A DNA stretch of 62,000 nucleotides, taken from NCBI RefSeq assembly GCF_000003815.2, contig NC_049982.1, positions 18,281,534 to 18,343,533 of the forward strand. Reading direction: 5' to 3'. Within the stretch, counting starts at the first letter, position 1. Every line of letters starts with the position of its first letter. Below are positions 50,201 to 61,893 of the stretch, piece after piece. Under the pieces are notes generated by a model. That model saw only the letters and a list, made by a program, of their open reading frames with translations, was not told the origin of the DNA and ran no database searches. This DNA is from Branchiostoma floridae (lineage: Eukaryota; Chordata; Leptocardii; Amphioxiformes; Branchiostomatidae). Both the position numbers and the translations under genes were made by a program.

Positions 50201-53200
50201 GCTGATTAGAAAGCAAAATTGGTATTAAAAGTCACAGGTGTGCTGTCATAGGTTTACAAGACCAGTAAAGAAATTCCAGTCCAGTGTCCTAATGAATAGT
50301 GCATAAGCAATTTCAATCCTGTAGAATGAGATCATGATAAAAATGAGATATCTTTGTTTGATCACATGTGTGCAAAATTGAAATATATTTTGTTTGCATA
50401 AAATCATACCTGGAGAAGTGAACTTTAACTTTTACTGGCATCTTATATACTGTGAATACGGGTGTATATGACCAAAAAGTCTTTGGTACAAGCTGGAGTA
50501 AAAGTTGTCTCCTTCCAGGACAAGTAGGTGTGTTGCAAGCCCTCGAATATGTACATGTTTTTTGTCTACTTTTATGATCCTGATCACTTTCCATTAAAGT
50601 AAGTAAAAACTTGACTGGCATTACTAAAACACTCAAGACCAGACCAGGACTCGTCTTTCTGTTTGGAAGTATTAGAGTATATGTATATATCATTTTTAAT
50701 AAGTTTGTATCTCCAAGAACAGTAACTGCAGTCATCACAAAACAACCAGTATGTGATCAGGCACAGCGGGAGCTTTGCCTCTGGAGCTTAGGGGTGTATC
50801 CCATTTTAGAGATGAACAGAACAAAAATGACACCCTTATCAAAATTGAATTTTTGAACCAGGCTTTTACAGAAAGACATTTTTGTCACATTTTTTTCATC
50901 CTAATGACAAAACCTTTTGTTNNNNNNNNNNNNNNNNNNNNNNNNNNNNNNNNNNNNNNNNNNNNNNNNNNNNNNNNNNNNNNNNNNNNNNNNNNNNNNN
51001 NNNNNNNNNNNNNNNNNNNNNTTGGAAAATGCTACATCCCAGTTGGGTTCTTGTCTTCTTCCATGGTCACTCACCATAAAACACACACAGGCATTCCTGC
51101 CCAGCTTAGAAAAGAACCTTTGAGAGTTGCTGCAAACATGTACATGTGGGAGAAGCAACGTTGGGTCTGTTCTGTTTAACAAGTACAATTTTTTGTATAT
51201 ACCAGGGTAGGGCAACAACAACTTTGTCAACTGAAAACTGCACAAAAATGTGGGCTCAAGTGCCAATAAACAAATCTATTGATAACAATTTTGCCTTCAT
51301 CAGAACATTTGCAATGTTGCTTTTTCTAAAAGGTACTGATGTAAGAATATCTTTTTTTTAATCTGGACTGATCAAAAATATGTAGTATCATAAATCATGT
51401 CTTCCAAGGCCAATACTTTATGTAGAAGGTAACTGAAGTCAGACAAGTTAACATTGAAAAGAATACAAGTATGTGGTTTTTGTATGTGTACAAACTGTCA
51501 TATCAACCAGTCTAATTCAGTTTGTGACAAGTCACAAGTCATTTTACCAAAATTTATGCACCTGCAAATCATTTCCAGAAGAGTGGCTATCTGGCTGATC
51601 ATGAATATCTAAATTTAGGTTTAGTATTTTTCTATACAATGTAATTTTGAGGTCATAAAGTCTGATGACTCTGTAACAGCATTTATGTACATTTTGTACT
51701 TTAAAAAACTTTGTGTCAGAACGTGAATTTCAACATAATTTTGTTTCCAGAACATTCAATCTTGTAATGCTTGAAAGCTTCTTCCAATGAAATAAAGTCC
51801 TTGAGTTGATCGATAAAAAAATTGCTATGGATATTAAACCCAGATCATGTGCTGTTAGTTTGGTCAGACTTGGTGCCATATGTTGGTCCATCACCTATCT
51901 TGCGCCATGTGCGATGTCTGTTTGTCTCCTGTGTATGTTGTTAGGATGCGATAAAGTACGAGAACGGCCGGGAGATCCGTGGCTCCAGTATTGTGGTGGA
52001 GTGGGCACGTGGGCCCAGCAGGCGACACGGGTCAGGAGGGAGGGTAGGTGTTAATTCTTAAAAAAGTTTTTTTTATGTGCCTTTAGTAAAATTGGCAAAC
52101 TAAAAAAAAAACTGAACATTGTGATGATGTAGACTGTAATCTACACTATCACACCATCTTCACCTTTTGTACTACATCTATGGTAGTGCTGCTGCACTCT
52201 GTCTTAGAAAAGAGAGATGCTTATATATACATACATATACATTGCCTTAACACTTCATTGCCCTACGAACACACTGATAACGGTGAATTCAGCATAAAAA
52301 ATTATGAAATATTCTGTTTGTGGTGTTCTTACACATTCGTGAAGGTTACCACACAGTTCTGCCTCAAGTTGTTAGATGCAATGATGGCATTCTGACATAT
52401 TCCATGGATTCATCTACTGATGATGTCTGCTGTTCCAGTTTGAGGAGGAGTGTTTCCGATGCCATAGGCCTGGACACTGGGCACGAGATTGCCCTGACTC
52501 GCGGGACTTTCGCTACGGTGGCAATCGCAGGTAAGACATTATAGCCATATTGTATGCTTCATGATTTTGATAACATTTGTCATCAAAATTAATCTCTGAG
52601 AGTTTTGTTTGCCTAAAAATGTTCATAAATGCTCTTGACCTACAGCTAAATTGAATTTAACAACATATTTGATATTGTTAACTCAATGTTTTCATGTAAT
52701 GTTCACTGCACTACCAAGTTGCAACCTTGAAGTTTGTTTCCATCTTAGGAAAGTAAGAATCAATGCTGAAGTTCATTACTCTTGCATGAGTGTACTTAAC
52801 TATGTCATCCCTCAGCTACCCTCCCAGTCTGTCCTTTTAATGCAGTGTTGTTGTGCTGTTCCCATACCTTTCTCCACTCCTTTGGGAGCAGGTCGTACAG
52901 CTATTCCCGTTCTCGCTCACCCTCCCCTTACTACCACTCCAGAAGGTCACACAGGTCAAGATCCAGGTCACCGTCCAGGAGGTCAAAGTCACCATCACGA
53001 AGGAGGTGAGTATTTTTCTTAGATTCAGATGATACAGTTGTTATCATGTCCCTTTCTATAGATAGATACTTTCCTATTCACTGTGCCTGTACTGTATATG
53101 AATGACCTTTACTAGGGACAGTACTAGTGCCACAGCAATAATTCCTTCCATGTTTGTCATCTTTAACGTCTTCCTGAAGATCGTGGACACACTCCCGCTC

Positions 53201-54271
53201 GAGGTCTCGGTCCCGCTCATATTCTCCATATTACCGTAGGCGGCGCTCAGACTCCTACATGAGATCCCGCAGCAGGTCAAGGTCACGGTCATACTCTCGT
53301 AGCAGGTATGACAGTTGATGCAACCACTGCCTGCTCTTTCACAAAGGAATGACATCTTACAATGGTTTTGATAGGGGCAGTTATCTTGGTCTAACATCCT
53401 GTTCCAGAAGATGTACTTTTACACCAGCTGAAAACTTGAAGAACATGTTGTTGGATGTTTTTGTATATCTAATTCTGTTTTTAATTCCTGTGAGTGTGCA
53501 GCACTGTTACTGCCTGGTTTGCCTGCAGCATTGCACCTAACTACCCTGCTCATGCATTTTGAATAACAGGGTTCTGATCCACTGACAGGTTTTGTATTGC
53601 AGATGTGCATCCACTGGAAGAATACAACTGTTTGGTTTTTCATGCATGTACAGAAGCAATCTCAACATTGACAGTGCAAATACTACAATGTATATGCAAA
53701 CTTCAGCAACATGTATGATCATGTAATGTAGTTTGAAATTCTAAGTAAATTGTACCATAAGATCATACCATACAGGTTCCTACATGCCATTGATGATCAG
53801 AAACACTTACCTTAGCTGACAGACCATGTACACTGTTGTATTTGCTGTATAGCTTCCTGCCAGGCACCTTAAAGCCATGAAGTGTAGCACCATGTCTGAA
53901 ATGACAGATTGGCACAGTGTGTCATATGCATCAATGAGCTACAATGTACAGTGTGGACTTTGTTGCTTGAGGTGTGAAACTATGTGTTGTTGTTTTTCCG
54001 TTTGGCCTGCCTGATGTGAAAAGGATGATGGCTTGACATGTTTTCCAGAAATATTCATTTAAAGACTGATATGTGCACTGACCAAGAAGTTGAGATTGTC
54101 ATCTGGCTTAATGTAATGACATGGAAGTTAAGGTAAATAGTTTTTAATGTTGTCTGTGCTTACTGTGACTGTAGGAGAGAGTACCGCTCCAAGTCTCCTG
54201 ATAGGAGTCGTAGCCGCAGCAGAAGTAGATCAGCAAGCCGTAGTGTCAGCAGAAGTCGTAGCAGGTCATGA
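44283..54271 (+). CDS. SR-family splicing factor with RRM, CCHC knuckle and RS domain
   Basis: Eight plus-strand coding exons: 44283-44400, 48570-48581 (12 nt), 48704-48744, 51945-52043, 52439-52530, 52892-53005, 53180-53305 and 54175-54271, all in phase, giving 232 residues (228 without the microexon). The RRM covers about residues 6-80 (LFVGRLS as RNP2, AYAFIDYED as RNP1, VVEWARGPSRR at the end). Residues about 90-104 are a CX2CX4HX4C zinc knuckle (CFRCHRPGHWARDC). The tail is an RS domain of many RS/SR dipeptides ending SRSRS. SR proteins act in the nucleus to define exons, and RS domains are phosphorylated by SRPK/CLK kinases. RRM plus knuckle is shared with SRSF7 and plant RSZ proteins, but DLEDIF and the GHWARDC knuckle look more like plant RS2Z than SRSF7. 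Exact orthology is unsettled. Confidence 0.9.
44826..44848. repeat. Poly(T) tract in SR intron 1
   Basis: About 22 consecutive T, followed by GCAG. It looks like an acceptor but no coding exon follows it. Confidence 0.8.
45079..45450 (-). mobile_element. Possible LINE 3' fragment in SR intron 1
   Basis: A 121-codon minus-strand frame runs into AATAAACTTGACTTGACT, a poly(A)-like signal followed by a short CTTGA repeat, the style of CR1/L2-type retroelement 3' ends. The peptide itself is not recognised. It is inserted antisense to the host gene. Confidence 0.35.
45869..45987. repeat. 63-bp-period tandem duplication
   Basis: A block of about 54-56 bases starting AAATCTTTTACCCAGTTTTG and ending ACCACAACTC occurs at 45869-45924 and again at 45932-45987, essentially identical. 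The near-perfect match means it is recent. It sits in SR intron 1. Confidence 0.9.
45988..48569. other. Remainder of SR intron 1
   Basis: The 4.2-kb intron between exon 1 and the microexon. Short frames occur on both strands but none is supported. Confidence 0.5.
48570..48581 (+). CDS. 12-nt microexon of the SR gene
   Basis: Acceptor TCTTGCATCCTGCAG, 12 bases (GTATATCAATGG), donor GTAAGTGT. In frame it inserts four codons (Gly-Ile-Ser-Met) between IKY and AYAFIDY, just before RNP1. Exons 1 and 3 also join in frame without it (both junctions phase 1), so it is an optional cassette. Confidence 0.6.
48745..51944. other. SR intron 3, including an assembly gap
   Basis: The 3.2-kb intron between exons 3 and 4. 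It contains the 100-N gap at 50922-51021 and a GC-rich patch near 49600-49680 of unknown origin. No gene. Confidence 0.5.
50922..51021. other. Assembly gap (100 N)
   Basis: One hundred Ns, placeholder gap inside an intron of the SR gene. Confidence 0.99.
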
Positions 54272-56301
54272 GGATCATTTTAAGGTTGGTATATTTTTCT
54301 GAAGGTTTGTCTGGAGAAAACACTGTATATAGTAGAGTATTGTCTTGCTTCTCGGTACTTTCTTGGAGAAAAAATCTCTTATATGACTTTTGGTAGTAGT
54401 ATTGGTACTAGTTAACTTTGTGGTTGTTGCCCCACTCAAACAAGTGATGATGAATGAAGAGCCTATTGTCATGACTGAGATAAATGATTGCTTGACATTC
54501 ACCATGTCTGTTGTTAACCTGTCTTCAGGTGGACACACGTAAAAGCTGCCATGACATTGGGCACAGATGAGTGCCCTCCAACAGTTCCGTTTCATCCCAG
54601 TACATTCATGCCTGTTTCTGTGTCAACTGGATTCTTTCATTTTGTGCCATAGTCTTGGGGAAAAAATTCCAAGAAAATTGGGAGAAGAAAACTGTACAAT
54701 TGGAGATGCTGTTTCCAATATGTCTCCATACAAGTCCTGGTACAGTGTGAATAGACACCTGCTTCTGTATGTTTTATTAACAATGTCAAGTTAAGGTATG
54801 TTACAAAACCAGCCTTGCATGACAAAATGTGTGTTCAACAGCACAGATTTATCAGTGAAAGATAGGCAGCTACAGTCATGTTAAATCAGGCGTCTTTGTC
54901 TTATCTTTTGTTATATATAATGTCATACATGTATTGTTCCGTTGAAAATTAGAATGTTATTTTGTAGTCTGTGTTACCAATGTAATATTAGAAGTTAGTG
55001 TCCTGAAATGATTTTATTCTAGTAGATCACATACAGTATGTTTACTAGTAGTGTGACTTTGTATTACTACAAGTTTGATATACATGACTTGTACAATTAA
55101 AGGGCTGTTATAACTTTTGTTCTTAACCCTATTTTGTGCAATTAAGAGAATTGTATTTACTTTCAATTTGTATCTGTTACAATTGATCAAATTAAGTAGA
55201 AAAGTTGTAATCTGTTATATTCCGATTCTATATCGTGGCTGGGTAAGAAAGGATGGTGACACTGTGGCTGTGAAAATGGTCCAAACTTAGAAACTTGTAT
55301 AATGTTATTGTGTTGATATCTAGCAGACAAGAGTTTGCAGAGTAAAATACAGAGTGTCAGACAGAGGATAAAAAAGTATTTTCAACACAATTTTCACACC
55401 CCAGTGTTCACACTCCCTTCTTTCCATTGAAAAGAAATTGTAGATAAAATAGATTTCTGCATGGTCATGTTATGTTAACATTAATTTAAGTATTAAAAAA
55501 AAGTTGAAGTAATCTTATAATTACTATTGCAAGAGTTTATTTATGATTAATATCATATAGTTCTGGTATGCTTGAATAAGCATATGTATTATTTGTTTTG
55601 TGTATGATATATGGTACAATGTTCACGTAGTAAACTCCCTCAGAAATGTTGTATACACAGACTGCTTTGGTGATGAAAGGAAGTTGAGAATGCTTCCTGT
55701 ATACCATATACATGTATACCTTATCTACCAATAAGTGCCACTGGAGCTTTGTGACTCAGAATCTTGTAATGAGTGATGGTTGTAGGCAGCCATGCTTTTG
55801 TTACATACAAATATTGTCCCGTACATCTATCATGCATGCCATAGTGTGGATTGTATTTTACAGGAACAGGTGCATATGTGTAAGGAATTTACACAATGTG
55901 GACTTCACATTTGTAAATGCTGTGCATGTTGATTAGCACAGGGTAAAGATGTTACGAGCTGTTTTGTATTGCAGGTACAAGTATGTATCGCAGTGTTATT
56001 GGTAGTTGTGGCATGACTATTTTATGTGTAAGTTCATGTTATAGAAGTGTATGTAGCTTGGTTACAAGTATGTTCATGTAGCATTTTGGGAAAGTTCTTT
56101 AGTTTTGTTTAAGTATCTCTACTTTCAAGATGCTCTATTTCCCCCAGTAATGCTCCAGTATGCTAGAATACTGTGTATTTTTCAATCACTTCCTGCTAAC
56201 ACATGGAGAACTTCTGAAATCATGGAGCATATATTGTACAAGTCTTTGTTCTCAACTGCTACTACCTCTTCTGGTGTAATGATTATCTTGGTTTAAATAA
56301 A
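54272..56301 (+). other. Probable SR gene 3' UTR
   Basis: AT-rich and without a supported frame. ATTAAA near 55096 and AATAAA at 56296-56301 are candidate poly(A) signals; the true end is unknown, and an intron may exist in the UTR. Confidence 0.4.
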
Positions 56302-56424
56302 AGGAAAAGACCAACATATGTAAACCAGTCTGCCAAACAGCTGTAGTAAGCCACCCGTTTGTTTTGTTTTACTTGTTGTTTGTGCCTATAAAGTGTATCA
56401 AAATCTTACCCAAGCCATCCTCCT

Positions 56425-56659
56425 AACGCCCGGTCCCCAACGGCACTACCTTATGGGGCCCTGCTGTCCCAGGGCCTACCTACGGGTATTATGATTGTCG
56501 CCACAAACAAGCTGTCAACCAATCAGAGAACAGGCCTTCCTTGGGCTTCATTTTGTCGGAAGCTGTCTCGCAAAGGCCGCTGGGAAGCTATCAGCCAATC
56601 ATGTTACGTATTACCATGACTTTGTTTGCTCACCATGCCAACGCCCGATCCCCAACGGC
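56425..56659. repeat. GC-rich block bounded by two near-identical 20-mers
   Basis: AACGCCCGGTCCCCAACGGC (56425-56444) recurs with one mismatch at 56640-56659. Between them are CCAATCAGAG and CCAATCATG boxes, and just right of the block is CATATAAGGGC. It could be a promoter-like block or the edge of a transposable element. Confidence 0.55.
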
Positions 56660-56736
56660 TGACTGCCCATATAAGGGCAAGCTCATTAATATGTAATAAG
56701 TAGGGCGGGTAATACCGCCGGCAAAAGGAAAGGAAA

Positions 56737-56776
56737 GCAGAGTACAGTCAGGAATAAATGACTGACGGTACTCTGC
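56737..56776. other. Hairpin-forming sequence (14 bp stem with bulge)
   Basis: GCAGAGTAC (56737-56745) pairs with GTACTCTGC (56768-56776), and AGTCA (56746-56750) pairs with TGACT (56759-56763). The loop has 8 bases and the 3' arm a 4-base bulge. It lies about 80 bp downstream of the CCAAT/TATA-like block. Possible small-RNA stem, but too short for a typical miRNA precursor. Confidence 0.4.
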
Positions 56777-57992
56777 TGTAGGAGAATGACCCAAGCATAA
56801 CTTTTGGTAAGGACATTGTTATGATTTTGGTACCTTTCTGGCATTTTTCATGTTGATAAACCCATGCTGATTGATGCCATTATCATAACAGCTTGTCTGC
56901 CCTAAGCTTCATGTCAATAGAACAACGCTTGCTACAGTAAGATTATCCTCACCATTATTTCAGAAGGGTGCAATATCCTGGCATTTTGATGTATTATACC
57001 ATCAACATTTACTGTCCTTTGCATGTTTAGAAATTTAGCAGTTTGCTATTGTTGTCCATCCATTTAGAGGTTGCCTGGACTAGCCTGAAAGTTTTCTTTC
57101 TGCCAGTGCCAACCTTCCAATGTAACACAGGTTTACATTTAGTGTTATATTATTATTATGCTAAGTTTCCTTGTGACAGTAATGTTTATCAAGCTTAGAA
57201 GGGATTCTTGCCAGGAATACTGCCACAGTAAATACCGAGGATATACTGAGACATCCCTGTTACAGTTACTGTAGTAATTCTGTTTCATCCCAGATTTTTA
57301 TTAAAAACTGATTGTAGCATTTTGACCAGCGAGTATTGTACATGTACATGCAAGTCAGTTTTTCACAGTGAGTCTCATTTTTTGGGACAGTGTTGTGATA
57401 TCCAACCTCAGTTTTTGAATGCCAAATCATCTAGGAAATCATTAAGATATACATAGCATCATAAGCAGAAAATGTACATGTGTACACTATGTTTCCGGCC
57501 ACTATAAATTTGCAAACTGTTATTTTACCTTGTTATCCTACCTACATTGTACAAGTACCCCGCTTTTATAGCAAAGCTGACAAGACTCTAACTTTTAATT
57601 ACAATGTAATTGAACTTTGAGGAATGCAGTGTGTCAGACATGTTTCCAAAGTAAATTCACAAATAAATATTACCGCCTCACCTGGCAGTTTTGAAGACCG
57701 ATGCCCATGGAGCTATCTTGATGTAAGCTGTTTTCAGTAAGGTTACACAGATATTTTTGTAATCAAGTGACTTCTTTCAATAAAGGATATACCTTGAAGT
57801 ATGGGATACTGTTGAGTCATTACTGAACTTAACAATGCCTGATGATACAAGATATATTAAAAACAACCAGACCATTGACATAAAAGGAATATGGTCAGCA
57901 CAATGCTATTGTGTCAGTCTTAATCCAAAAAGGGCACGACAATTCAATCAGTTTGGCCTGACACAAAAGTCAAAACAGTTAACTCATACAAA
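56777..57992. other. Intergenic / NAT10 3' flank
   Basis: AT-rich DNA between the convergent SR and NAT10 genes. No supported gene. No AATAAA for NAT10 is seen close to its stop codon; ATTAAA (minus) near 57595 is one candidate. Confidence 0.4.
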
Positions 57993-60900
57993 TCAAGTCT
58001 TTTTGAACTTCTTATCTTTCTTGAATTTCTTGGATTTCTTCTTTGTTGGCTCTGGTGTGGGTGCTGCCTCTTCTTTTCGCTTCTTTCCACTGTGAATGAG
58101 GAAAATGTCCAATTTGTAAGTTTGTTGTAAATTATATTACGACATACAAAGACTACAAAGGTTGAGCAACATCAGCAGAAACTGTTCCAAAAAGTGTGAC
58201 AAGAACATCGAAATGTGCTTCACTATGATTTATTCAAACTACATGTATTGGCCCCCTGTATGTGTATGGACACACTACACTCTACAACATACCTGGCCAC
58301 ACTGACCACCCCACTCTTCAGCCCACTGGTCAGTGCTGACTCCCACTCTGTCTCAGATCCCTTGATAACATATCTGTGGTATATATAAGGGCTTTGGTTA
58401 ATTCTAGTCCTTTATTAAACAACAGAAAAGTAACTAATATTATTGAACAGTATTTCAAGGGCATTCATGGCCTTCCTTTTTTTCAAAGTGAACAATCATC
58501 AGAACTATACCTTGTCTGTGACAAGCAATGATCCAAAAGCATTTACAGTATGTGAACATATATTCAGCAATGTATTATACACAAATTAAAGGTTTAGAAA
58601 TCCTACATTAACAGTATGTGATTGTGAACGTATATTCAGCAATGTCTTACACAAATGCGCAGAAACCCTACTTTTCAAGGTCCAGATCCTTGAGTTTTTT
58701 CAGTTCTTTCTTCTGCTTGTCCTCAAACTCCTTTGCTGCCTCTGCCAGTTCAGTCTGCAGGGACTGTGCTGTTGGCTCCATCACTACTTCTTTGGGTGCC
58801 AGGAGTTCACTTTCAACAGCCTGCTCCTCAATACTGCTCAGGAACTGGAATTAGGGGTTAAGACTGTTAACATTGTTTTAGTTTACATTTTCACAGAGGT
58901 ACATGTACAATGTTTCAGAGCTACAAATTCTGAACTGAGTATCACCAAATATTACATATCTGATATGATCTCTCCTTGGCACTGAACTGATTATTTATGA
59001 CATATCTGTAGCAGGACCTTTCCTTGGTACTGAACTGAGTATCACAACAATTACATATCTGTGACAGGACCTGTCCTTGGTACTGAACTGAGTATCGCCA
59101 CTATCAAATTTCTGCCAAATACTGTAATAACTTACAGAAACAATGGGTTCACATTACTGTGTCTCACATATTCATTGCCCACAGTGTATGGGTTGTTCTG
59201 TAAAACTGTGGCTAGCTTACTTCGGCCCGGTACCTCTCTCTCTCTCTACCTCAAAAGCAGAAATATAAAACAGGAAAGACACTAACCTGTACAATCTTCC
59301 TGACCAGCCTGTTGAAGAGGCCCATCACCTGAGAGGCTGGCAGTTCCAGCACCTTCTCCAGGTCATCTACTGTCTTGTGCTGTAGTCCCAACCCGAGCAG
59401 GATAGCCTGGTGGAGAAAAATAGATGCAAATAAGATCTATAACTTTAAGGTTATCTAAGTTAGATGACTCTTCAAACATCAGAAAATACTTAACTATGAA
59501 GATAGAAAGATATGCTTCCATTTGTGCATGCAGGAAGATTAAGATATATGTACCGTATATTCTCGAATAAAGTACGCACCCCAATTAAAGTACGCACCCC
59601 TGATTTTGGACAAGTCTTAGACAGATCTTTGGGACTGAAAGGTAAAATGGAAAAACTCAAATAAAGTACGCACCCCTTCTCCACCAGTTTTGAACAGACC
59701 TTTAACTATATAAATTTGAATTTATGATGTTTTCCCCAGGTCATTTTGCATAAAATAACCTGGGTTTACACTGTCATTGTCTCTATAAACTTGTGAATTG
59801 CCTGCTGCAAATTATAAAAATCACTGAGAACTGGTAGAAGAAATCAGGCAAAACCAGTTGTACAAGTCAAAGTCACTAACTCAAAAGGATTGTATGCAAA
59901 TGCCACTGTTAATATGTAAATCATGTTAAGACAATTTCTTTGTTTCATGTTTAGACAACTTCAAGACAACAACAATGTGTATGTTTTGAAACATTACTAG
60001 AAGTGTAGCTCCACCTTGCTTTATTTTAGGCTTTTCTTACCATTTATCTGTGCAGTAACCTCAAATAAAGTACGCGCCCCAACTTTGGCAACAACTTGTA
60101 GCACCTTTTCAATTTTGAAAAGTTAAAAAAGTGCGTACTTTATTCGAGAATATATGGTACATGAATTTTGTTCTGACCAAGGACGTTATATCACTAATCT
60201 GAGGAATACCTTTTGTACAATAAGGACCAATCAGACTCCTACTCATTCATACTCAATGTGACTTATTACAGAGGATTTGGGGCAGCCTGCATGTATGTCC
60301 CACCGTGTGTGTAACTCAACCAAATCTTACTAACTGTGCACAGACATGTCTAAGTTTCTGTAAGAATTACACATGCACATCCTTACCGACTGTGCTACAG
60401 ACAGAGACATGTCCAGTTTCTGTAGGAAGTACATCCTGGCCAGGGCAGGCAGCAGGTCCATGATCAGGTGATAGTCCACCATGTACCTGGAGTACAGGTC
60501 CAGTCTCTTCAGGTCATACTGGGTCAGATGGGCGTACAGATCCCCCAGGGTAAGGACTGGACAAGATGGAGATGCATCAATAATCCATAATTTCAATCAC
60601 AGCAAAGAAATTAACGTAATGTATTTAGCACAAAGATTAAAAGAATTTACATTACAAGAAAAGACTCTTCTTTCTTAGACCTGAACAATATGGAACAACC
60701 ATGCCATACCAGCTGTGTTAGCCTTGACACCTTTCTTAGCCTGCAGAATGCTGAGGCTGAGGGAGGGCTGGAAGGTGCGGAACTGATACGACAGCAGGGA
60801 CAGGAAACGCCGCCGGAAGTCTGTGGGGGGGGGGGGGAGACGTGGTACATCATGACTGTTAGTCACAAGGGAGCAAATGATATTTCTTGAGCCAAACAGC

Positions 60901-61893
60901 TGTATGGCCACTCTTACTTATCAAGATCAACACTGAACATGAAAGGTGAATCAAAGCTGAGATATTGTCAAAATATACAATACACAGTAAAAACTGCATT
61001 TTTTCACACAAAATCGTGAATCTTACAAAATGCATTGTTGCTTTTTTGTAGCCTTACTGAAAGGAAAGAGTTTAGGGTCTAAGAGGACACATACCACCTC
61101 TACCATTAAAGAGAGTTATTCAATTTAAATCCACACCTGTGAAGAGAACTGACCACTGGAGATTAGCACATTTATTGTATTACCTGTCCAGAAGGCAGAC
61201 AGCCAGTCTGTATCCTGCTCCTCATCTTCTTCTTGTATCCTCTTCAACATGATACAGGAGTGTTCACCTGTCAGGTCATTCTGGAGAATGCAAAAACTAA
61301 ACGTAACCCCAACAATGTCTGTGTTTCAACACTTACCAAGAAGAACACACCTAATTTTACCTGCTTGGATCCTTACACAGACATAGTGTAAAATATGCAA
61401 CATCTTTTAAACAGGAACAGGACCTTTTCTTGGTGCTGAACTGAGTATCACAACTTTTGCAATATACAGCAATATCTGAGGATGGCATACTGCAATTAAA
61501 TGATAGGACATGTGATAAGTACATGATAGATATTGATTCTTACAAAAGGAAACACTTACAGGAGTCTGCCTCAGGTAGACTGGAGCATATCCTGCTTTCT
61601 TCCAGAACCTACAAAAATGTCCATAGAAAGTTGCTATCGTCAAATACATACTAAGACACAGCAACATTTACAAATTACCATTATAAATGACAATAGTTGT
61701 GAATTATACAAGGCAAATAACAAAAGACACAAAAGTAGGCAACCAAAGCCCTATCTTACTTGAGCAGGGGTGCAGTCAGCCCATAGGACACGCCCAGATA
61801 GTCCAGCCTCTCTGCCTGTCTCTCGCTCAGTTTGGACAGCAGAGGGGGCAGGTTCTTCCTGGGTCCGAGTTTCTCCTCCAGCAGGGACACAGT
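57993..61893 (-). CDS. NAT10: NAT10 (RNA cytidine acetyltransferase), C-terminal part
   Basis: Nine minus-strand exons, all in phase: 61760-61893, 61560-61608, 61184-61280, 60710-60820, 60387-60556, 59287-59406, 58672-58844, 58293-58373 and 57993-58089. They encode the last 343 residues, about a third of the ~1025-residue family length; the 5' exons, with the helicase domain and probably most of the acetyltransferase domain, lie beyond the window. Matches to NAT10 run throughout: LDYLGVSYGLT, FWKKAGYAPVYLRQTPNDLT, GEHSCIMLK, FRRRFLSLLSYQFRTFQPSL, YDLKRLDLYSRYMVDYHLIM, GLGLQHKTVDDLE, GLFNRLVRK. The tail is Lys-rich (KKSKKFKKDKKFKKT), a nucleolar-targeting style. NAT10/Kre33 makes N4-acetylcytidine in 18S rRNA and, with THUMPD1, in tRNA, and is needed for small-subunit assembly. 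Confidence 0.95.
58930..59095. repeat. ~50-bp minisatellite in a NAT10 intron
   Basis: Four imperfect units containing CCTTGGTACTGAACTGAGTA (or a variant), about 49-52 bp apart. A single further copy sits in another NAT10 intron at about 61421-61450. The core CCTGTCCTTGGTACTG also occurs near 1143. Confidence 0.8.
59551..60160. mobile_element. ~0.6-kb inverted-repeat element in a NAT10 intron
   Basis: TACCGTATATTCTCGAATAA followed by AGTACGCAC (59551-59579) is mirrored with one mismatch at 60131-60159. The units AAATAAAGTACGCACCCC or close variants also occur internally (about 59584, 59661, 60064). Flanking TA at both ends (TA|CC and GG|TA) would fit a TA target-site duplication as in Tc1/mariner-type elements. 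No transposase frame, so it is a non-autonomous element. Confidence 0.8.

Noticed and set aside
52931-53000. Clustered AGGTCA direct repeats (DR3-like) in the SR gene
   Set aside because: They come from Arg-Ser codons (AGG TCA) of the RS domain, not from regulatory selection.
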